Positions 8,379-15,086 of a DNA stretch of 24,099 nt are shown in pieces. Every line of letters starts with the position of its first letter. Within the stretch, counting starts at the first letter, position 1. The position numbers were made by a program, and so were the translations under genes. This DNA is from Desulfovibrio legallii. GTDB taxonomy: Bacteria > Desulfobacterota > Desulfovibrionia > Desulfovibrionales > Desulfovibrionaceae. The DNA is taken from positions 1 through 24,099 of the forward strand of contig NZ_FNBX01000002.1 in NCBI RefSeq assembly GCF_900102485.1, read 5' to 3'. The notes below the pieces were generated by a model. It searched no databases. It worked only from the letters and a program-made list of their open reading frames with translations, and was not told where the DNA came from.

Positions 8379-9911
8379 ATGAAACGTATCTGTACGCTCC
8401 TTCTGGCTGCCGGGCTGCTGTTCGGCGCGGCCACCGGCGCCAGCGCCATCGACTTCAAAGCCAAGGGCCAGTGGCTGGTGGGCTTCGGCGTGGGCGAGAG
8501 CAGCCTGATCAATAAAACCCGTGACGGCAACGCGCCCAAGCAGAAGACGGACAGCAACGACATGTTCAACGCCCAGCAGCGGGTGCGCCTGCAGTTGGAC
8601 GCCGTGGCCTCCGAGGCCCTGTCCGGCACCGTGTACTTTGAAATCGGCACCCAGACCTGGGGCAAAAGCGAAGACGGCGGCGCGCTGGGCGCGGACGGCA
8701 AACAGATTAAGGTGAAGAACGCCTACATCGACTGGACCGTGCCGCAGACCGACCTCAAGTTCCGCATGGGCCTGCAGGCCCTGGCCCTGCCCAATACCTA
8801 TGCCGGCGGCTCCGCCATCATGGATACGGACGTGGCCGCGGTGGTGGCTTCCTACCAGTTCAACGAAAACGTGGGCCTCACCGCCTTCTGGGCGCGTCCG
8901 GCCAACGACAACTTTGATGGTAAGGACTCCCGCTACTACCGCACCAGCGATACGTCGCACGCCAACTACCTGGACAACATCGACCTCTTCAGCGTGCTGC
9001 TGCCCCTGAAGTTTGACGGCTTCCACGCCACCCCCTGGGTTATGTACGGCGCGGCCGGCAAGAATGCCCTCACCGGCTACGGCGATAAGTGGAGCACCTC
9101 CGACGGCGTGCTGAACTACAGCCTGCGTCCTTATCCCGCCACGGTCAACGATGGAACCTTTGGCAAGACCAGCAAGGCCTACGGCTCCATGTTCTGGGCC
9201 GGCCTGCCCTTTGCCGTGACCATGTTTGATCCCTTGAACATCGAAGTGGACCTCAACTACGGCTATGTGGAAGGCATGGGCCGTTACGACGCCTACAAAA
9301 ACGGCGTGTTCGCCAAGCGCGGCAGCACCGAGCGTCAGGGCTGGCTGGCCAAGGCCCTGGTGGAATACAAGATGGATTGGGGCACCCCCGGCATCTTCGG
9401 CTGGTACGCCAGCGGTGACGACGGCAACGTGAAGAACGGCTCCGAGCGCATGCCCAGCCTGGTGGCCACCGGCAACTTCACCTCCTTCATGGGCGACGGC
9501 AACCTGGGCTGGGTTAACCAGGACTACAGCCTGAGCTACGCCGGCACCTGGGGCCTGGGCCTGCAGCTGCGCGACATGAGCTTCCTGGAAGACCTCAGCC
9601 ACACCTTCCGCGTGGCCTACTGGGGCGGCACCAACAGCACCAGCATGGTCAAGTACATGAAGAACTCCTATGACTGGAACAACGGCACCAGCAACTACGA
9701 TGGTCCTTACCTGACCACCAACGACGGCCTGGTGGAGTTCAACCTGGTCAACAGCTACAAGATCTACGAAAACCTGGAAATGAACCTGGAGTTGGACTAC
9801 CTGGTCAACTGCATGGATAACGACACCTGGAAGAAGGCCGGCGCTCGCGACACCTCCTTCGAGAAGCAGGACATGTGGAAGGCCCAGGTGGTCTTCGCCT
9901 ACAGCTTCTAG
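8379..9911 (+). CDS. Outer-membrane porin, Desulfovibrio homotrimeric type
   Basis: This 510-residue protein begins with a typical signal peptide (MKRICTLLLAAGLLFGAATGASA, cleavage after about residue 23). The rest alternates short amphipathic beta strands and aromatic girdle residues, with no transmembrane helices. It ends ...VVFAYSF: the terminal Phe and alternating pattern form the recognition signal for beta-barrel assembly. It resembles the abundant Desulfovibrio outer-membrane porins predicted to form homotrimers, which let small solutes cross the outer membrane. ATG 8379 was chosen because AGGAAGGG lies just upstream and a signal peptide follows; the longer in-frame start at 8268 would add residues without a signal. 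The gene is flanked upstream by the CAGGTAAA boxes and downstream by a three-hairpin element and a strong terminator, so it is probably transcribed alone. Substrate specificity cannot be read from the sequence. Confidence 0.9.
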   Translation: MKRICTLLLAAGLLFGAATGASAIDFKAKGQWLVGFGVGESSLINKTRDGNAPKQKTDSNDMFNAQQRVRLQLDAVASEALSGTVYFEIGTQTWGKSEDGGALGADGKQIKVKNAYIDWTVPQTDLKFRMGLQALALPNTYAGGSAIMDTDVAAVVASYQFNENVGLTAFWARPANDNFDGKDSRYYRTSDTSHANYLDNIDLFSVLLPLKFDGFHATPWVMYGAAGKNALTGYGDKWSTSDGVLNYSLRPYPATVNDGTFGKTSKAYGSMFWAGLPFAVTMFDPLNIEVDLNYGYVEGMGRYDAYKNGVFAKRGSTERQGWLAKALVEYKMDWGTPGIFGWYASGDDGNVKNGSERMPSLVATGNFTSFMGDGNLGWVNQDYSLSYAGTWGLGLQLRDMSFLEDLSHTFRVAYWGGTNSTSMVKYMKNSYDWNNGTSNYDGPYLTTNDGLVEFNLVNSYKIYENLEMNLELDYLVNCMDNDTWKKAGARDTSFEKQDMWKAQVVFAYSF

Positions 9912-10056
9912 AGCAGATTGCCTTTGAGAACAGGCATTCTCAAAGTTTACGACACGCTCGTTTCGGCGCTTAACAGCGCAAATAAATTGCGCTTACGCCT
10001 CCACAGCGGGCGTCTGCTCACGCAGCCGCCAGGGCATTTTAAAGTTGCAATGCCCT
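9911..10056 (+). repeat. Three-hairpin element, copy 2 (complete, 146 bp)
   Basis: It starts on the last base of the porin stop codon. Hairpin 1 is CTTTGAGAA (9922-9930) with TTCTCAAAG (9937-9945). Hairpin 2 is AGCGCAA (9975-9981) with TTGCGCT (9987-9993). Hairpin 3 is GGGCATT (10032-10038) with AATGCCC (10049-10055). The copy at 15087-15231 keeps hairpins 2 and 3 with different loop bases. A strong terminator follows 40 bp later. Confidence 0.8.
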
Positions 10057-10094
10057 AAGTCGACCGCGTTTCTCATCCCGCCCGGCGGGAACCC

Positions 10095-10119
10095 AAGGGG
10101 GGCTTCGGCCCCCCTTTTT
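10095..10119 (+). terminator. Rho-independent terminator of the porin gene
   Basis: GGGGGGC (10097-10103), a TTCG tetraloop, GCCCCCC (10108-10114) and TTTTT (10115-10119), with two further A-T pairs at the base. It is one of the clearest terminators in the window. Confidence 0.93.
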
Positions 10120-10189
10120 GCGTCCTTGCCGTCGCATCCCCGCGCCAGCGCCGCAAAACATCCCCCCAGAGCCGCTCCAAAATATGCGA

Positions 10190-10212
10190 AAAATTGGGGC
10201 ACTACCAATTTT
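10190..10212. promoter_or_regulatory. Perfect inverted repeat in the gap before the helical-protein gene
   Basis: AAAATTGG (10190-10197), a 7-nt spacer and CCAATTTT (10205-10212). It stands alone in an otherwise GC-rich 220-bp gap and could be an operator. A weak TATACT box (10312-10317) and a palindrome (10293-10307) lie nearer the next start codon. Function is not known. Confidence 0.35.
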
Positions 10213-10340
10213 GTCCGCAATCCGCGCGCGCTGCGCTGCAATTCCTGCCGGTACTCCTTGCCCCTCACATCTGCGCCGCCCGCGCCCTGTACAAGGGCCG
10301 GGCCCTTGCCGTATACTGCCGCAAGCACAGGAGGTGCCCC

Positions 10341-10730
10341 ATGAGCCACAATCCCCCGGCCCTGGAATTGCTCATCGCCTGGCTGCGCCAGCGGCACGAT
10401 GCGGTCATGGCCCTGGAAGCCGCCGCCCTGGCCCGACTGGACGCGCAGGACACGCCAGGCTATACGCAAGGCATGCGCCGCAAGGCCGAAAGTCTGGCCG
10501 CCCTGGCGGAGGACGCCAAGCCCCTGCTGGCCCCCCTGCCCGGAGAACTGCGCTTTAACCTGGCCCTGGCCCTGGAGAATTTTTCCGCAGGCGCGCGCAC
10601 GGCCCTGCGGCTTAACTCCGTGTTCTACATGTCCGCCTTGCTCTACCCGGACGACCATAAACCCGGCGATCCGGACAACCTCACCCTCTGCATCGGCCGC
10701 ATGGCGCGCGAGGGCGAGGACTTCCGCTGA
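10341..10730 (+). CDS. Uncharacterised small helical protein
   Basis: This 129-residue protein is preceded by a good ribosome binding site (AGGAGGT, 10329-10335) five bases before ATG 10341. It has no signal peptide, transmembrane segment or metal-binding motif. The sequence is rich in Ala, Leu, Arg and Glu and is predicted to be mostly helical: residues 5-50, then about 60-95, followed by a short tail with DDHKPGDPDNL. I do not recognise the family. The length and helical make-up resemble small chaperone or flagellar-export-type proteins, but no signature supports that. It is the first of three small same-strand genes, with the EF-hand gene 74 bp downstream and a weak hairpin (10745-10768) between them. 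GC content and codon use match the neighbours, so it looks like a genuine resident gene. Confidence 0.75.
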   Translation: MSHNPPALELLIAWLRQRHDAVMALEAAALARLDAQDTPGYTQGMRRKAESLAALAEDAKPLLAPLPGELRFNLALALENFSAGARTALRLNSVFYMSALLYPDDHKPGDPDNLTLCIGRMAREGEDFR

Positions 10731-10804
10731 ACCAGGCAAACCCCGCCCGGCAAAGATTGCGGCCGGGCCCCCAATTATTTACCCCCTTACAAGGAGTTTC
10801 CGTT

Positions 10805-11218
10805 ATGCGTCACTGTCTTGCCTGCACCCTGACCCTGCTTGCCCTCTGGGCCGCGCCCGCCTGGGCCCTCCCCGGCGCAAACGGCGAGGCCCCCAAAGAG
10901 GATACGTTCAGCCGTATGGATACGGACAAAAGCGGCACGGTCTCCCCGCAGGAATTCAAAGCCGCCTTCCCGGACATGCGCGACGAGGCCTTTGCCGCTA
11001 TCGACACGAATAAAGACAACGTCATCGACCGTGCGGAGTGGGACGCCTTTGTCAAAAACCATTCCGCCGGCATGATGCAGGGCATGGGCGGGCAGAATAC
11101 CATGGGCGGCCAGGGCATGATGGGCGGCGACGCGCCTGCCGGCATGCCGGGCAACCAGAATATGATGGAAGGCGCGCCCGGCGGCATGCCCCTGGTAACG
11201 CCGCCCGCAGGCAAATAG
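10805..11218 (+). CDS. Exported EF-hand protein with Met/Gly-rich tail
   Basis: This 137-residue protein opens with a signal peptide (residues 1 to about 21, ending AAPAWA), so it should act in the periplasm. Two canonical EF-hand loops follow. Loop 1 is DTDKSGTVSPQE (39-50) and loop 2 is DTNKDNVIDRAE (67-78); both have acidic or polar ligands at positions 1, 3 and 5 and a Glu at position 12, so calcium binding is likely. From about residue 89 the protein becomes a low-complexity tail of GMM, GGQ and GMP units with about ten methionines and no cysteine. The EF-hand pair is standard; the tail is not. Methionine-rich periplasmic tails can bind Cu(I), but that is only a possibility here. The ribosome binding site is AAGGAG (10791-10796). 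The next gene starts one base after this stop codon. Confidence 0.85.
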   Translation: MRHCLACTLTLLALWAAPAWALPGANGEAPKEDTFSRMDTDKSGTVSPQEFKAAFPDMRDEAFAAIDTNKDNVIDRAEWDAFVKNHSAGMMQGMGGQNTMGGQGMMGGDAPAGMPGNQNMMEGAPGGMPLVTPPAGK

Positions 11219-11219
11219 C

Positions 11220-11444
11220 ATGGCCGACGCGGAGGAACGCCTGGCCCGCCTGGAAGAGCAGGCCTTCTTTCAGGAAGAGCGCCTGAACGCCCTGGATGCG
11301 GCCCTGGCCGAGCAGCAACGCCAGATGGACCAGCTGGCCCGCGACCTGGCCGACGCCTTGGCCGTGCTGCGCCTGCTGCGAGATAAGCTGGAACAAGGCC
11401 CCGAAAACGCCCCACCGCCCCACTTTATGCCCGAACGCTGGTAG
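11220..11444 (+). CDS. slyX: SlyX-family small coiled-coil protein
   Basis: A 74-residue acidic protein, one long heptad-rich helix (residues 3-58: EERLARLEEQ...LARDLADAL), ending in the PPPHF-type tail typical of SlyX (PPHY in enterobacteria). The function of SlyX is not established in any organism. ATG 11220 follows the EF-hand stop codon with a single base between (TAG-C-ATG), so it is almost certainly translated from the same mRNA by coupling. It has no separate strong ribosome binding site. Pairing a cytoplasmic SlyX with an exported EF-hand protein is not a standard neighbourhood. A G-rich palindromic element begins about ten bases after the stop codon. Confidence 0.8.
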   Translation: MADAEERLARLEEQAFFQEERLNALDAALAEQQRQMDQLARDLADALAVLRLLRDKLEQGPENAPPPHFMPERW

Positions 11445-11453
11445 GGCGGGGAA

Positions 11454-11690
11454 GTTTTTGTGGGGGGAAGGAAGTTGTGTTTTGTGGAGGGAAAGGAACT
11501 TTTGAGCGCTGCTGTCTTCGCCCGTAACTAGCGCTGCTGTCTTCGCCCGTAACTTCCTTCGTCGTAACGGGCTAAGCTCCTTCGTCGTAACGGGCTAAGC
11601 TGACCAAAAGTTCCTTTTCCCCCACCCCCCCCATCCTTCAACCCCTTTTTTCTCTTCAAGGGGCGCGCAGGGCGTACTCTGGTCAGGCGA
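11454..11690 (+). repeat. G-rich palindromic 3'-end element with internal A-A-B-B tandem duplication
   Basis: The 388-bp gap between slyX and mobA is mostly this structure. Outer arms GGAACTTTTG (11495-11504) and CAAAAGTTCC (11605-11614) are perfect inverses and continue imperfectly outward into G-rich and C-rich flanks. The 100 bp between them are four blocks: A at 11505-11529, repeated exactly at 11530-11554; then B at 11556-11578, repeated exactly at 11579-11601. Block A pairs with block B through GCCCGT/ACGGGC. A T-rich run near 11645 could end transcription of slyX. The outer parts match the hairpin after htpG (19357-19410) and its flank. From 11691 to 11832 I see nothing beyond the mobA leader. 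Confidence 0.7.
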
Positions 11691-11832
11691 TTGCCTGTGC
11701 GTTCCCAGGTATTTTCTTCGGCGCACCACCCTTGAGCCTTTTCACTGCCCATGCACTGCGTCTTTCCCCGGCAGTGGCGCGCGGCATAAAAGGGCCCGGC
11801 GTACTGCAGGCGGCCCTTGCGGAGGGCAGACC

Positions 11833-12486
11833 ATGAATGCGCAACCAGTGGCCGGCGTGGTGCTGGCCGGGGGGCTTTCCACCCGCCTGGGGCAGGATAA
11901 AGCCGCACTGCGGCTCGCCGCCGGGGGGCCGGATCTGCTGGCCCGTACCCATGCGTTGCTGCGCGGGCTGCTGCCGCGCTGCTGGGTCTCCTGCCGGGCG
12001 GACAAGCCGCGCCTGGGCTATGCCTGCGTGTTCGACGCCGTGCCCGGCAAGGGCCCCATGGGCGGCATTGTCGCCGCCCTGACCCGCGCGCGGGACGAGG
12101 GCTTTGCCGCCGTGCTGGCCCTTTCCTGCGACCTGCCCTTTATGGACGCGCCCACCCTGGCCCGCCTGCTGGCCGCTCGGCAGGCCGCCCTGCCGCAAAC
12201 CCTGCTCACCTGCTATGCGGCCGCGGCCACAGGGCGGCTGGAACCCCTGGCGGGCATTTACGAAGTCGCCGCATTGCCGCTGCTGCTGGATCACGCGGGG
12301 CGCGCGGGCCGCGGCAGTTCACTGTTCCGGCTGTTCCCCGCCGACCTTTGCCGCACGCTCCCGTATGGCCCGGAAGCGGCCCGGCCGTTTTTTAATCTCA
12401 ATACTGCCGCCGACCTGGCAGCCGCCCAAAGGCTTGCGGCCGCCGCAGAGCCCGCCGGGGAAGCCGGCGCGCTGGGGCGCCCGTGA
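11833..12486 (+). CDS. mobA: Molybdenum cofactor guanylyltransferase MobA
   Basis: This 217-residue cytoplasmic enzyme should transfer GMP from GTP to molybdopterin-Mo (or W), making the MGD cofactor used by formate dehydrogenases and other DMSO-reductase-family enzymes. The GTP-binding signature LAGGLSTRLGQDK is at residues 11-23, and the PGKGPMGG segment is at 71-78. The metal-binding Asp100 lies in SCDLPFMD, and the C-terminal FFNLNTAADL block matches the family. Length is slightly above the usual 190-200 residues. The start is fixed by GGAGGG at 11821-11826. No other molybdenum genes are adjacent, so it is probably transcribed alone. The Ala-rich tail after residue 200 is not conserved and carries no recognisable motif. 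Confidence 0.9.
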   Translation: MNAQPVAGVVLAGGLSTRLGQDKAALRLAAGGPDLLARTHALLRGLLPRCWVSCRADKPRLGYACVFDAVPGKGPMGGIVAALTRARDEGFAAVLALSCDLPFMDAPTLARLLAARQAALPQTLLTCYAAAATGRLEPLAGIYEVAALPLLLDHAGRAGRGSSLFRLFPADLCRTLPYGPEAARPFFNLNTAADLAAAQRLAAAAEPAGEAGALGRP

Positions 12487-12527
12487 CCACGGCGCGGAAA
12501 ATTTGCGCTCCCCGTCCCCAGAGCCCT

Positions 12528-12577
12528 CGGTTTTTCTTGCGTCCCGCCATAAAAGGCGCTATAGGCGAGAAAAACCG
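12528..12577. promoter_or_regulatory. Long hairpin in the leader of the small acidic-protein gene
   Basis: CGGTTTTTCT (12528-12537) and AGAAAAACCG (12568-12577) are perfect 10-bp inverses. The bases between them can pair further (GCC with GGC, and CTTGC with GCGAG using a wobble pair). It lies 13 bp before the ATG at 12591. It could be an operator, a leader structure or the mobA transcript end; there is no T-tract on the + strand. Confidence 0.5.
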
Positions 12578-12590
12578 GCATTAAAAGGTC

Positions 12591-12866
12591 ATGCTAGAGC
12601 GTATGAACAAAAGCCCCGTTACCGTCAAAGGATATGTCGCGGCGGTGCCGCGTTCGGTAGATGCGCGTCAGGCCCGCGTGGCCGTGGTGCAGGACGATGT
12701 GGAATACCGCATCGTGCCGCGCGGCGCGGGTGTGGACCTGGACGACGAAGTGAGCGTGCCCGTGGAGGTCACCGGCCTGCTGGAAGAGCAGGACGGCGTG
12801 AACTACCTTACCGTGCGCGGCTACAAAGTGCTGGAAGACGATTCCTGGCTGGAAGAGGAAGAATAG
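12591..12866 (+). CDS. Small acidic beta-rich protein, possible OB-like fold
   Basis: A 91-residue protein with alternating short strands (VTVKGYVAAV, ARVAVVQ, VEYRIVP, DEVSVPVEVTGLLEE, NYLTVRGYKVLE) and an acidic C-terminal end (DDSWLEEEE). I do not recognise a named family. The pattern of five strands around Gly turns resembles small OB-fold proteins, but this is a guess from strand spacing. Two starts are possible: ATG 12591 with AAAAGG upstream, or ATG 12603 (MNKSP), which would remove four residues and lacks a clear ribosome binding site; I kept the first. The gene is alone, between mobA and the converging alcohol dehydrogenase gene, and is preceded by a long hairpin. Codon use matches its neighbours. 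Confidence 0.72.
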   Translation: MLERMNKSPVTVKGYVAAVPRSVDARQARVAVVQDDVEYRIVPRGAGVDLDDEVSVPVEVTGLLEEQDGVNYLTVRGYKVLEDDSWLEEEE

Positions 12867-12924
12867 CCCCCGCGGCGGTTCTTTTTCCGGCAGGGCGCTT
12901 TCGTCTTACGCGGCGGCGCGTCTT

Positions 12925-12981
12925 GCGGCGCAGCCGCGTTTTGCGCTCCGGCCGGGCTGCCCGCGCGCGGGCAGCCCGGCC
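12925..12981. terminator. Convergent-gene terminator region with a 32-bp perfect palindrome
   Basis: First comes a small hairpin, GCGGC (12925-12929) with GCCGC (12933-12937), followed by GTTTT, which can end the + strand transcript. Then comes a perfect 32-bp palindrome (12950-12981): the first 16 bases GGCCGGGCTGCCCGCG are followed by their exact inverse. It lies between the small acidic-protein gene and the converging alcohol dehydrogenase gene. The palindrome has no T-tract, so its role as terminator is likely but not certain. Confidence 0.55.
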
Positions 12982-13005
12982 CCTATGCGCCGTGCACCCT
13001 GGCCC

Positions 13006-13049
13006 GCGGGGGCCTGTGCCGCGGCGCGCGGGGGCCTGTGCCGCGGCGC
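13006..13049. repeat. 22-bp tandem direct repeat, two copies
   Basis: The unit beginning GCGGGGGCCTGTGCC occupies 13006-13027 and is repeated exactly at 13028-13049. It lies just downstream of the alcohol dehydrogenase stop codon (that gene reads on the minus strand). Confidence 0.8.
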
Positions 13050-13102
13050 GCCGTTATCCGGGCTGAGGATTTTTCGCACGGCCTGCCGCGCCCTGCGCAG
13101 CG

Positions 13103-14158
13103 CTACATCATGACTACGGGCTTGATGAGGTCGCGCGGCTTGTCCTTCATAAGCAGCAGGGCTTCCTCCATTTTGTCGAAACCGCTAAAGCGGTGGGTCA
13201 GCAGGGGCTGCACGTCCAGGCGGCCGTGGGTGACCATGGCCGCCAGCTTTTCCATGCGCAGGCGACCGCCGGGCATGAGCCCGCCGGTCAGCAGCTTGTG
13301 CCCCATGCCGCAGCCCCAGTCCAGGCGCGGCACCTGTACGGCCTCGCCGGAGCCCAGATAATTGACGTTGCCGATGCGCCCGCCGGGCCTGAGCACCTTG
13401 AAGACCTCGGCAAAGGTTTCCACATCGCCGCCCGCCACAATGGCTTTGTCCACGCCGCGGCCGTGGGTCAGCTCCTGGATCTGTTCGTGCAGCGTGCCGC
13501 TGTGGTAATCAATGATCGCCGTAGCGCCGTAGCTTTTGGCAACCTCCTGGCACAGGGGCCGGGAACCCACGGCATAGATGGCCCCTGCGCCGCGCAGGGC
13601 CGCGCCCGCCACGGCCATGAGCCCCACCGGGCCGATGCCCACCACCAGCACGGCGTCGCCGAACTGCACGTCGGCCAGCTCGGCCCCGTGCAGTCCCGTG
13701 GGCACCATGTCGCTGAGCATGACGGCCGCGGCCAGGTCCATCCCTTGCGGCAGATGGGCCAGGTTGCCGTCCGCGTCGTTCACATGGAAGACCTCGGCAA
13801 ACACGCCGTCCTTAAAGTTGGAAAACTTCCACCCGGCCAGCATGCCGCCGGAATGCATGGAATACCCGCCCTGCGCCTCCAGGGAATTCCAGTCCGGCGT
13901 AATGGCGGGCACCAGCACCTTGTCGCCGGGCCTGAAATCGCGCACCAGCGCGCCCACCTCCAGCACTTCGCCCACGGCTTCGTGCCCAAGAATCAGATCG
14001 CGGCGGTCGCCCATGGCCCCTTCCCACACCGTGTGCACGTCCGAGGAGCAGGGCGCGACGGCCAGGGGACGGACAAGCGCGTCCAGGGGGCCGCAGGCGG
14101 GCGCTTCCTTTTCAATCCAGCCGATCTCGTTCAGGCGACGCATGGCCAAACCTTTCAT
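13103..14158 (-). CDS. NADP-dependent secondary alcohol (isopropanol) dehydrogenase
   Basis: This 351-residue cytoplasmic zinc enzyme closely resembles Thermoanaerobacter brockii alcohol dehydrogenase from MKGLAM to the C-terminal KPRDLIKPVV. It should interconvert secondary alcohols such as 2-propanol with ketones using NADP(H). The zinc ligands of that enzyme are present at the same numbers: Cys37, His59 and Asp150, with Glu60 beside them. The Rossmann motif GIGPVG is at 174-179. The residues that select NADP over NAD, Gly198-Ser199-Arg200 and Tyr218, are all present. The start at 14158 (minus strand) follows GGGAGGATCCC, a clear ribosome binding site; the upstream in-frame extension to 14263 lacks family similarity. 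It is transcribed alone toward the small acidic-protein gene. A strong TATAAT-like box and a GGTATAA palindrome upstream suggest regulated expression. Confidence 0.93.
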   Translation of the reverse strand: MKGLAMRRLNEIGWIEKEAPACGPLDALVRPLAVAPCSSDVHTVWEGAMGDRRDLILGHEAVGEVLEVGALVRDFRPGDKVLVPAITPDWNSLEAQGGYSMHSGGMLAGWKFSNFKDGVFAEVFHVNDADGNLAHLPQGMDLAAAVMLSDMVPTGLHGAELADVQFGDAVLVVGIGPVGLMAVAGAALRGAGAIYAVGSRPLCQEVAKSYGATAIIDYHSGTLHEQIQELTHGRGVDKAIVAGGDVETFAEVFKVLRPGGRIGNVNYLGSGEAVQVPRLDWGCGMGHKLLTGGLMPGGRLRMEKLAAMVTHGRLDVQPLLTHRFSGFDKMEEALLLMKDKPRDLIKPVVMM

Positions 14159-14280
14159 GGGATCCTCCCTGTGTTGGGCGTCGGCAAGGGCCGCGCCTGG
14201 TGTTTTTCTGTGTGGCTCTGAGGATAGGCCAGACGGCTCCGGGCAGCAAGTTATTTTTTTCACATTGCTGAAATAAAAGG

Positions 14281-14315
14281 ATTATACCGTTATTTTTGGT
14301 ATAAATTGCTGTCAA
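14281..14315 (-). promoter_or_regulatory. Promoter/operator of the alcohol dehydrogenase gene
   Basis: Reading the minus strand, TTGACA lies at 14315-14310 and a perfect TATAAT at 14286-14281, separated by 23 bp, which is too long for a standard promoter. A perfect inverted repeat overlaps the -10: TTATACC (14282-14288), 9-nt spacer, GGTATAA (14298-14304). The spacing and the palindrome together suggest a promoter that needs, or is blocked by, a dimeric regulator. The rest of the 650-bp gap up to feoA holds a weak CTGT-AAAT-ACAG palindrome (14388-14399) and the 15-bp repeats, and no convincing gene. Confidence 0.5.
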
Positions 14316-14550
14316 TTGTGCAAAATATAGCATGTTGCAGCCGCCCGGCGGCGTCTGGCCTGTATGCCGTATGGATAAGATACTGCGCTGTAAATACAGA
14401 TTATTTTTATGCGCTGCCTGGCACGGGCGCTGCCTGGGGCTGCATGGGCGGCGGCGCGTTGACGCGGGAGATACAGGCCTGTATGGTGAAAAAGAAAGTC
14501 TTTTTATGCTCCGCAAGCGGCTTCGGCGGGCAGTGTTCCGCAGCGCGGCC

Positions 14551-14619
14551 CGGTTGCGTCTGGCCCGGTTGCGTCTGGCCCGGTTGCGTCTGGCCCGGTT
14601 GCGCCTAAACAGGTTGCGC
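14551..14619. repeat. 15-bp tandem repeat (three exact plus degenerate copies)
   Basis: CGGTTGCGTCTGGCC is repeated exactly at 14551-14565, 14566-14580 and 14581-14595. A changed copy follows at 14596-14610 and a partial one at 14611-14619. A shorter duplication (GTGCTGCGGCCCC) follows immediately. Because 15 is a multiple of three, the repeat stays open in several frames, but none has a ribosome binding site. Confidence 0.88.
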
Positions 14620-14810
14620 CCTCCCAGTGCTGCGGCCCCGGTGCTGCGGCCCCGCAGAAAGACCTGCCGCAACAGCGCGGGCCGTTGCCCCTTGCAGCGC
14701 CGGCCGGCGTTGGAGCAGGCCGGCCAATGCGGCAGGCCCTGCGCCGCAGCCGTATGCCGCGGCCCGGAGCGGAAGCCTGGGGCAATCTTACAAAACCTGG
14801 GGGTGAGCAA

Positions 14811-15047
14811 ATGGATGCGGCGTTTCCCTTGACCGCGCTTTCCGTAGGGCAGCAGGCCCGCATTGTGCGCATTGTGGCTCGCGGCGAGCTGGCCAGGCGC
14901 ATTCGCGACATGGGGCTGGGTACGGGCATGGCCGTTTCCGTCATGGGCTACGCGCCCTTGCGCGACCCTTTGGCGCTGCGCTGCGCTGAGGCCACCATTG
15001 CCCTGCGCCGCAGGGAGGCCCGGACCATCCTGGTGCGGATGGACTGA
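14811..15047 (+). CDS. feoA: FeoA-family small SH3-like protein
   Basis: This 78-residue protein has the FeoA pattern: PLTALSVGQQARIVRI, then the hallmark RRIRDMGLGTGMAVSVMGYAPLRDPL, ending with a short strand before ILVRMD. FeoA is a cytoplasmic SH3-fold protein thought to contact FeoB and aid ferrous iron uptake. The start ATG 14811 follows GGGGGTGAG; a longer in-frame start at 14685 has no family similarity. FeoA is usually encoded directly before feoB on the same strand. Here feoB is on the opposite strand, 1.7 kb away, with a diguanylate cyclase gene in between, so the two cannot share a transcript. No Fur box was seen upstream of this gene. It may be a stand-alone FeoA paralogue or regulator-like domain rather than the main partner of this FeoB. 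Confidence 0.85.
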   Translation: MDAAFPLTALSVGQQARIVRIVARGELARRIRDMGLGTGMAVSVMGYAPLRDPLALRCAEATIALRRREARTILVRMD

Positions 15048-15086
15048 GCGCGGCCGCAACCCCTGGGCTCCCTTGGACGCGCCTTG

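Noticed and set aside
7788..9602. Minus-strand open frame of 604 residues opposite yoeB and the porin
   Set aside because: It crosses two clear + strand genes and a terminator and has no family features; high GC keeps antisense frames open here.
14306..14608. Possible small protein with GCVWP pentapeptide repeats
   Set aside because: The repeats come from the 15-bp minisatellite. There is no ribosome binding site, and the repeat is equally open in other frames.
14551..14619. CRISPR-like array
   Set aside because: The units are head-to-tail without unique spacers, and no cas genes are present.
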